Below are positions 1-4,450 of a DNA stretch of 5,997 nt, piece after piece. Position 1 is the stretch's first letter. Every line of letters starts with the position of its first letter. This DNA is from Flavobacteriaceae bacterium (GTDB lineage Bacteria; Bacteroidota; Bacteroidia; Flavobacteriales; Weeksellaceae). Location: the NCBI GenBank assembly GCA_031273305.1, contig JAISSC010000185.1, forward strand, positions 1 to 5,997, written 5' to 3'. A program made the translations under genes and the position numbers. A model generated the notes under the pieces. That model made no database searches, was not told where the DNA came from, and was given only the letters and a program-made list of their open reading frames with translations.

Positions 1-1812
1 ATTACAATTATCCGTTTTGCTTATAACAGAAGCAAGCTCAGTAACGACTTGTTTTGTAAACACCTTTAACCCTCCATTGAAAGATGATAAATAGCCGGGG
101 TCTTTTTCTATCCTTAACAGGCCGGACTCCCATCCACCGGTCAGTTCCACATCCGCTAACTGTAGATTTACGATTTGCTTGTATAATTCCAATCCTTTTT
201 TTGTAGGAACCAAAGATTTATTTTGCAGGCATATGTAATCCCTCTTATATAAAATCTCTATAATTCCGGCACGTGTTGCCGGAGTTCCTATTCCACAAGT
301 GGATAATACCGCTTTTATTTCTTTATCTTCACTGTCACGTCCGGCGGTTTCCATAGCCGTCAGTAAGGTTGCTTCAGTATACAGAGGTTTCGGTTTTGTG
401 CTCTTCTGAACCAGATTTATACTTTCGATTTTCAGTATATCGCTTTCTTTCAATATTGGCAACTCTATATTGTATTCTTTCACCTGTTCTTCCTGTTCAT
501 TGAAGATATCCCGCCAGCCGCTATATTTTACACTTGTGTTTTGTGCAGATAAGATAATATCTTCATTGCACACCATTTCAATTATTGTACTATCATTTAT
601 TCCGGCCTCGGAGAATGCTTCCAGCATACGCCCGGCAATAAGTTCATATATCACTTTCTCATCAACAGAAAGTTTAGCGGGTTTGTTTTCTGTAATGATT
701 AAGGCATGATGGTCCGTAATTTTATCCGGATTTACCGGTTTTAGATTCAATTCCTTACCGGAGAACCGATCCGCCACATCCTTGAAAAGAGGATAACTAT
801 TTAAACTATTGATAAGCGACGGTATTGTTTCAAAAACATCTTCCGGAATATACTTACTGCCTGTTCTCGGATAAGAAATAAGTTTGGCTTCATATAACTT
901 CTGGGCTATTGATAACGTTTTCTCGACACTGAATCCATGTTTGACATTTGCCCGTTTCTGTAAGCTGGCCAGATCGTGTAAAAGAGGCGTTTCTACTTTT
1001 TTTTCTTCCCTATTGAATTTAAGCACTTTAAGTTTGGGACATGATTTGATTTTATCAAATGCTTTATCTGCGGCCTCTTTTTCAAAATATTGTTCAATCC
1101 CGGTAACCCTGAAATTCATCCCGTCTTTACTAACATTGGCACTGGTTTGCCAATAAGGTTGAGTTTTGAACCGCTTGTTATCCAGATACCTTTTACAAAT
1201 TAATGCCAGCGTTGGAGTTTGCACTCTCCCCAATGAATTGTTTGATTCACCGGAACAGACATGTAATGCTCTGCTGGCGTTAATACCCAATAACCAGTCC
1301 GCCTGGCTTCTGGCTTCAGCAGCTAAAAATAAGCTATCGTAATCTTTGCTATCCTTTAAGTTTTGGAATCCGTCCTTAATCGCTTTATCAGTCATTGAAC
1401 TTATCCATAAACGAGAGAAAGGCTTCTTACATTTGAGATATTTATAGATATATCTGAATATAAGTTCTCCTTCTCTTCCGGCATCGGTAGCTACGATTAT
1501 TTTATTACATTTATTGAAGACATCGTTTATAATCTTCAATTGTTTAGTCGCATTGGAATCTGTTTGATACCCTTTTTTTGTTTTGATCTTACGGGGAGCC
1601 AGCATAAATTTTTCAGGGATAAAGGGGAGGTCTTCTATTTTCTGGCCGTCAAAACCATATTCTTCAGGAAGAGCTAAGGATACTAAATGTCCGTATGCCC
1701 ATGTTATCATATAGCTGTTTCCTTCTATATACCCGTCCTTTTTTTTAGTGACTCCTAATACATTGGCTATGTCATATGCCACACTCGGTTTTTCCGTTAT
1801 TATTGCAATCAT
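1..1812 (-). CDS. topB: DNA topoisomerase III (type IA), 3' end cut off by window edge
   Basis: Type IA topoisomerase, which cuts one DNA strand through a 5'-phosphotyrosine link, passes the other strand and reseals; topoisomerase III enzymes mainly decatenate and resolve intermediates. The 604 visible codons stay open to position 1. The protein starts MIAIITEKPSVA, the TOPRIM start with E7 and K8. The acidic TOPRIM motif is TDAGREGEL with D110 and E114; the second Asp of the classical DxD is Gly112, as I recall for many plasmid- and ICE-type enzymes. LGRVQTPTLAL lies near residue 193, the active-site motif SYPRTGS gives Tyr314 with Arg316, and GIGTPATRA starts at residue 507. Relatives are about 650-710 residues, so roughly 50-100 C-terminal residues lie outside the window. 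The start is the first ATG before the conserved TOPRIM strand. It lies 61 nt downstream of the DUF4099-like gene, probably in the same operon. The Exc protein of CTnDOT is a comparable topoisomerase III; equivalence is inference. Confidence 0.95.
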   Translation of the reverse strand, partial: MIAIITEKPSVAYDIANVLGVTKKKDGYIEGNSYMITWAYGHLVSLALPEEYGFDGQKIEDLPFIPEKFMLAPRKIKTKKGYQTDSNATKQLKIINDVFNKCNKIIVATDAGREGELIFRYIYKYLKCKKPFSRLWISSMTDKAIKDGFQNLKDSKDYDSLFLAAEARSQADWLLGINASRALHVCSGESNNSLGRVQTPTLALICKRYLDNKRFKTQPYWQTSANVSKDGMNFRVTGIEQYFEKEAADKAFDKIKSCPKLKVLKFNREEKKVETPLLHDLASLQKRANVKHGFSVEKTLSIAQKLYEAKLISYPRTGSKYIPEDVFETIPSLINSLNSYPLFKDVADRFSGKELNLKPVNPDKITDHHALIITENKPAKLSVDEKVIYELIAGRMLEAFSEAGINDSTIIEMVCNEDIILSAQNTSVKYSGWRDIFNEQEEQVKEYNIELPILKESDILKIESINLVQKSTKPKPLYTEATLLTAMETAGRDSEDKEIKAVLSTCGIGTPATRAGIIEILYKRDYICLQNKSLVPTKKGLELYKQIVNLQLADVELTGGWESGLLRIEKDPGYLSSFNGGLKVFTKQVVTELASVISKTDNCN

Positions 1813-1830
1813 TTGGATTATTGTGTTTAT

Positions 1831-1859
1831 TCGCTCCCCTCATTAAGTAAGGGGAGCGG
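1831..1859 (-). other. GC-rich hairpin between the DUF4099-like gene and topB
   Basis: CGCTCCCCT (1832-1840) and AGGGGAGCG (1850-1858) are perfect 9-bp inverted arms around a 9-nt loop, with a further T/G wobble at 1831/1859. In the leftward transcript it falls 14 nt after the stop codon of the upstream gene and 18 nt before the topB start. No T-run follows on either strand, so it does not look like a canonical intrinsic terminator. An mRNA-stability or processing element, or a brake on topB expression, fits better. The structure is seen in the sequence; the role is inferred. Confidence 0.6.
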
Positions 1860-1873
1860 AGTTATCAAATCTA

Positions 1874-2140
1874 TTAATTAGAAGGAACGTAGTCCGGAGA
1901 AATACCTACTATCTCAACAATGGGGGTCTCCCCCTGTTGGGTTATCTGCAATGTAGCGTCGAGATCCACGTCTACTCCTAAGAGCATCAGGTGCAGGTTA
2001 AGTACATCTGTTTTCTCTCCTTTCAATAATTTATCCAGATTACTGCTTTTTTCCAATTCATCTTTATAGATGTTGATAGCAGCCAGTTCATCCCATTTGA
2101 TATCCTCTTCTTTATATATATGTCCTTGATTGTTATTCAT
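1874..2140 (-). CDS. Small 88-residue protein resembling a stand-alone DUF4099 domain
   Basis: The function is unknown. The 88-residue product is acidic and soluble, with no signal peptide or membrane segment. It aligns by eye with residues 185-262 of the neighbouring 625-residue protein: IKWDELAAINIYKDELEK matches IDWKSIEGFGISREYLKD, then LDKLLKGEKT matches LDSMLKGYKT, then a hydrophobic strand (LNLHLMLLG against IPVSMNLGN) and a final PIVEIVGI against PVVLAVHGL. This shared pattern of W, L and the LLKG/MLKG-x-KT motif suggests a free-standing paralogue of the DUF4099 domain, perhaps binding the same partner. It lies 59 nt after the DUF3945 gene and 61 nt before topB on the same strand, so it is probably co-transcribed. 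The ATG at 2140 is preceded by an A8 tract. Confidence is high that this is a gene and moderate for the domain call. Confidence 0.8.
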   Translation of the reverse strand: MNNNQGHIYKEEDIKWDELAAINIYKDELEKSSNLDKLLKGEKTDVLNLHLMLLGVDVDLDATLQITQQGETPIVEIVGISPDYVPSN

Positions 2141-2147
2141 AATGTTA

Positions 2148-2155
2148 TTTTTTTT
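2148..2155 (-). promoter_or_regulatory. A-tract translation leader of the 88-residue gene
   Basis: A run of eight A on the minus strand ends 7 nt before the ATG at 2140, and there is no Shine-Dalgarno sequence. Bacteroidetes genes commonly use A-rich upstream regions in place of Shine-Dalgarno pairing, so this tract supports the chosen start. Confidence 0.4.
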
Positions 2156-2199
2156 AATGATAGATTCAAATAAATAAGTAATGTGTTGATTGATAAAGA

Positions 2200-4077
2200 C
2201 TACATGCCTCGTCCTCGTGATTTTTTTGCTTTCTTCTCTTCCGTTTGAGGATTATCCTGGGTTTGCTTGTTTGCTCGGGTGTTTTTCGCCTTGCTATCCT
2301 CTCCCTGAGAATTTCCCTGAGTCTGATTATTGCGTTGGTTATTTTTTTGAGAGGCTTTCGGTTTATCCGGATCTTCCCGGTAGTAATCCAGTTTTCCCTG
2401 ATTTGAATTTACCTTTACATAAGAACTGAAATCTTTACCGTCAAAGCCTTTCATCCCCTCAAGGAGAACAGCCTTACCATCCTGTAGCTGGGCGCGCTGG
2501 GTTGTATTTAGAGTTACTCCCCACACTTCTGCCGGAATCTTAAATTTTTCAACCTGAGCAAAACCATCCGGTGTTTTGGCATAACTTAATCTTCCTGTTT
2601 CCGTATCCGCTTTTATATAGGATGAAAATTCCTCCCCTTTGCGGTTAACCATGCCGTCTAAGAAGATCGGCGTACCCCTGCGAAGAGTATCACGCTCGTC
2701 CCCTGTCAGTTCGACTCCTCCGATTTGTTTTGGAATATATATTTCCCTTGCTCCTTCCGGTGAGTCCGGGTTATATCGAGTATAAGCCAACTTGTCGGTA
2801 GCCGCATCTTTTTTGATAAATGAAGAAAATAATTCACCATCGCTGGCCCGTTTCATGTCTTCAACAAAGATTGCTTTGCCTTCACTCAGATCCTGGCTTT
2901 GTTTGGCACTTAATTGCACACCTCCTATTATCTGAAGATTTTGATTTTCATTTTTCGGAAAAATGAACTCGATACCTCTTCGCTCAGCATTGATTTGTAT
3001 CTCAGCGCTGAATTCTTTGCCCCCCTTGGATACCATCCCGTCTACAAATACTTTTTTACCCTCGCGTAGCAATTCTTTTTCATCCTTAGTCAGTTCAACA
3101 CCACTAACCTTATCCGGGATAAAAACTTTGTCAGCCCGGGTAGCGACAATCTCGTTTGTCATTTTGTCTATGCTGACCAGATAGGGATGATATTCATTGT
3201 TCCGGTTTTTCAATTCTACACTCCGTCCCATATTTCCTGTTTCAAGGAGATTCTTTTTATCTTCCTCTGAAAAAATATGTCCGAGAAAAGGCCTCTGTAG
3301 TTGAGGCTCCTGCCTTAAACCGTGAACAGCCAGGACAACGGGTCCATTTACCGATTGTTGGAATGATAAACGCGCATCTGTTTTTATAACAGCAGCATTA
3401 CCAAGGTTCATGGATACCGGAATAAGCTGTGGGGTTTTATACCCTTTCAGCATGGAATCCAATAATCCTTTGTCTTTAAGATACTCTCTGGATATACCAA
3501 ACCCTTCGATTGATTTCCAATCGATCATTGCTTCATTAAACCGATAATTGCTTTGTGTCTGCGTATCGGGGTTTTGTGCGGCTGTAGCAGCAGTAGCTGC
3601 ATTTTCAGTTTGTTTTTGTTTTGCCATAATACTTTCTTTTTCTTGATTAATAGAATTAGTTTCTTGTTTTTTGGTTTGAGAATTTGTCTCTACCTGATAT
3701 TCTTTAGCAAAGTCCTGAGCGTTTTTATCCGGATTGCTTTTCACCAGTTCCTTGATTAATAGTGCGGTATTTTTTAATCCGGAAAACACTTTTGCAGGCA
3801 CTTTGAGAATTGAGAACTCAGTGGGATCACGTGCCTGACTGTAAAAATTTTTAATTGCCGTAATAGCAATATCGAGTGCATCAGAATTATGACCGATATG
3901 TAAAAAATCATTTTGAGAACCATCAGCCGGAGTAGTTTCCACCTTTCCTTTCTCATCAATCTTTTTCACAGCATCGACTGACTTGTTCTTCTTATCAATG
4001 ATTAAAAGAATATCGGTCAACTGCTCATCAGCCAGAATTGCTTTTACACCTTCCCTGTCTACTTTTTCTTCAGCCAT
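2200..4077 (-). CDS. DUF4099/DUF3945 domain protein of a Bacteroidales conjugative element
   Basis: This 625-residue protein belongs to a family common on Bacteroidales mobile elements; its biochemical function is not known to me. Residues 1-130 form an N-terminal region (TDILLIIDKK near 21-30, then DPTEFSILKVP near 84-94). Residues 131-180 are a Q/N/T/A-rich linker. DUF4099 spans about 184-262 (IDWKSIEGFGISREYL). From about 266 to 575 come repeated DUF3945 units of 55-66 residues. Residues 576-625 are a polar, basic Q/N/K tail ending KKAKKSRGRGM, suggestive of nucleic-acid contact. No signal peptide or membrane helix is seen, so it is probably cytoplasmic. Met151, at the linker, could be a second start. 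The ATG at 4077 was chosen because the N-terminus matches the family and an A9 tract precedes it. It leads the leftward operon with the 88-residue gene and topB, which suggests a role in element DNA processing or establishment. Confidence 0.9.
   Translation of the reverse strand: MAEEKVDREGVKAILADEQLTDILLIIDKKNKSVDAVKKIDEKGKVETTPADGSQNDFLHIGHNSDALDIAITAIKNFYSQARDPTEFSILKVPAKVFSGLKNTALLIKELVKSNPDKNAQDFAKEYQVETNSQTKKQETNSINQEKESIMAKQKQTENAATAATAAQNPDTQTQSNYRFNEAMIDWKSIEGFGISREYLKDKGLLDSMLKGYKTPQLIPVSMNLGNAAVIKTDARLSFQQSVNGPVVLAVHGLRQEPQLQRPFLGHIFSEEDKKNLLETGNMGRSVELKNRNNEYHPYLVSIDKMTNEIVATRADKVFIPDKVSGVELTKDEKELLREGKKVFVDGMVSKGGKEFSAEIQINAERRGIEFIFPKNENQNLQIIGGVQLSAKQSQDLSEGKAIFVEDMKRASDGELFSSFIKKDAATDKLAYTRYNPDSPEGAREIYIPKQIGGVELTGDERDTLRRGTPIFLDGMVNRKGEEFSSYIKADTETGRLSYAKTPDGFAQVEKFKIPAEVWGVTLNTTQRAQLQDGKAVLLEGMKGFDGKDFSSYVKVNSNQGKLDYYREDPDKPKASQKNNQRNNQTQGNSQGEDSKAKNTRANKQTQDNPQTEEKKAKKSRGRGM
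2353..3282 (-). repeat. Five degenerate DUF3945 repeats encoded within the 625-residue protein
   Basis: Protein-level tandem repeats begin near residues 266 (most diverged), 317, 381, 447 and 511. The shared pattern is an IP-x2-hydrophobic-x-GV-x-LT start, then about 8 residues, L-x-x-GK-x-hydrophobic-F-x-(D/E)-(G/D)M, then K-G-x-(E/D)-F-S-(S/A)-x-I/V-K/Q, and a closing G-x-L-x-Y strand. Examples are GKKVFVDGM, GKAIFVEDM, GTPIFLDGM and GKAVLLEGM. The DNA of the copies has diverged, so the expansion is not recent. Confidence 0.8.
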
Positions 4078-4086
4078 TTCTTATAA

Positions 4087-4095
4087 TTTTTTTTT
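4087..4095 (-). promoter_or_regulatory. A-tract translation leader of the DUF4099/DUF3945 gene
   Basis: Nine A on the minus strand lie 9 nt before the ATG at 4077, followed by TTATAAGAA. There is no Shine-Dalgarno sequence. This A-rich start context is usual for Bacteroidetes and supports the full-length start over the internal Met151. Confidence 0.4.
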
Positions 4096-4164
4096 ATAAA
4101 ATAGAATTATCTGTCGGCTAAAGTAATAATGAAGTTTTATTAATCTGCTGATATATAGATAGTT

Positions 4165-4238
4165 GTCCATTTAAGTCCATATGATGGGTATCTAAGTCCT
4201 CTTCCCTGAGAACAGGCGGTAGTAATTTTGGACTAAAT
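4165..4238. promoter_or_regulatory. Cluster of GTCC-core repeats, possible operator
   Basis: GTCC occurs at 4165, 4175 and 4196, spacings of 10 and 21 nt, or about one and two helical turns. The last two sit in an exact TAAGTCC direct repeat (4172-4178 and 4193-4199). ATTTAAGTCCA (4169-4179) is matched in inverted orientation by TGGACTAAAT (4229-4238), with one base skipped. The right arm overlaps the candidate -7 element, which would suit repressor or activator control of the rightward gene. The repeats are seen; operator function is inferred. Confidence 0.35.
4223..4230 (+). promoter_or_regulatory. Candidate Bacteroides-type -7 promoter element for the methylase gene
   Basis: TAATTTTG matches the Bacteroides sigma-ABfr -7 consensus TAnnTTTG exactly. 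No good TTTG -33 element lies about 20 nt upstream, so an activator may be needed or this may not be a promoter. Transcription from here would begin near 4237-4240 and give a leader of about 210 nt containing the whole inverted repeat. Confidence 0.35.
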
Positions 4239-4282
4239 GCTATTATTTTTTAGGTTAAAGTAGATTATAAACGGCTGGAGCA

Positions 4283-4445
4283 GCACTTTGAATTCACTTG
4301 GCAAAGCTATGACGAACCCGATTCGGGATTTCACAAGGTCTTCGCCTCCTGTTTTTTGATAAATCTCCACCTTTCAGGTTGTATTTATCAAAAAAACCTT
4401 GTTTATCCCTGTCCGTCATCCGGTTGCCTGTGAATTTAAAAGTGC
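4283..4445 (+). repeat. Long nested inverted repeat (leader or ssDNA structure) before the methylase gene
   Basis: Eight paired segments nest around one centre: 4283-4286/4442-4445, 4287-4297/4430-4440 (one G-T), 4300-4304/4424-4428, 4309-4314/4414-4419, 4325-4329/4405-4409, 4334-4339/4396-4401, 4352-4364/4383-4395 (13 perfect pairs) and 4369-4372/4376-4379 with a 3-nt loop. That is 54 pairs in 163 nt. The largest unpaired parts are on the left arm, at 4315-4324 and 4340-4351. CCCGATTCGGG (4317-4327) can form a local hairpin that competes with the 4325-4329 segment. The repeat ends 5 nt before the methylase ATG and no T-run follows, so it is not a simple terminator. The structure is seen; its role as an RNA leader or folded single-strand DNA element is inferred. 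Confidence 0.8.
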
Positions 4446-4450
4446 CAACT

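Larger units (their letters stand above)
4078..4450. other. Divergent non-coding control region between the two operons
   Basis: No convincing gene is seen in these 373 nt. From left to right they hold an A/T-rich leader for the leftward gene, a cluster of GTCC-core repeats (4165-4238), a Bacteroides-like -7 element on the + strand (4223-4230), and a large nested inverted repeat (4283-4445) that ends just before the rightward methylase gene. Both operons must be driven from here or from beyond the window. I found no convincing promoter for the leftward operon; TTACTTTA on the minus strand (4116-4123) matches the -7 consensus only weakly. Confidence 0.75.

Noticed and set aside
470..1156. Plus-strand open frames at 470-709 and 884-1156.
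   Set aside because: They lie opposite topB, whose frame encodes the Tyr314 motif region. The translated products are Ser/Phe/Leu-rich, as expected for antisense shadows.
1736..1747. A run of eight A followed by G near codon 23-25 of topB, which fits an in-frame A_AAA_AAG slippery heptamer.
   Set aside because: The -1 frame soon reaches a stop, the zero frame encodes all conserved topoisomerase motifs, and no stimulatory structure was seen. Probably just a Lys run.
2167..2174. Minus-strand TTTATTTG in the gap before the 88-residue gene resembles a Bacteroides -7 box.
   Set aside because: One mismatch to TAnnTTTG, no -33 TTTG at the right distance, and A/T-rich gaps give such matches easily. 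Co-transcription from upstream is simpler.
2190..4001. Open frames on the + strand inside the DUF4099/DUF3945 gene (for example 2190-2429, 2963-3184, 3553-3759) and a minus-strand frame at 3774-3959.
   Set aside because: All are shadows of the 625-residue frame. Their products lack recognisable motifs, while the minus-strand protein shows clear domains and repeats.
4353..4395. The 13-bp inverted arms ending in an A-run, considered as a terminator for a short upstream transcript.
   Set aside because: The T-run is at the start of the left arm and the A-run at the end of the right arm on the + strand, so no U-tract follows in a rightward transcript. A leftward transcript also gives only an A-rich 5' side and a paired U-run inside the stem.
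4283..4445. The long inverted repeat as an integron attC site, a small transposon or an intrinsic terminator.
   Set aside because: There are no attC core boxes, no target-site duplication around the ends, and no T-run after the stem. Its fixed position just before the start codon fits a leader better.
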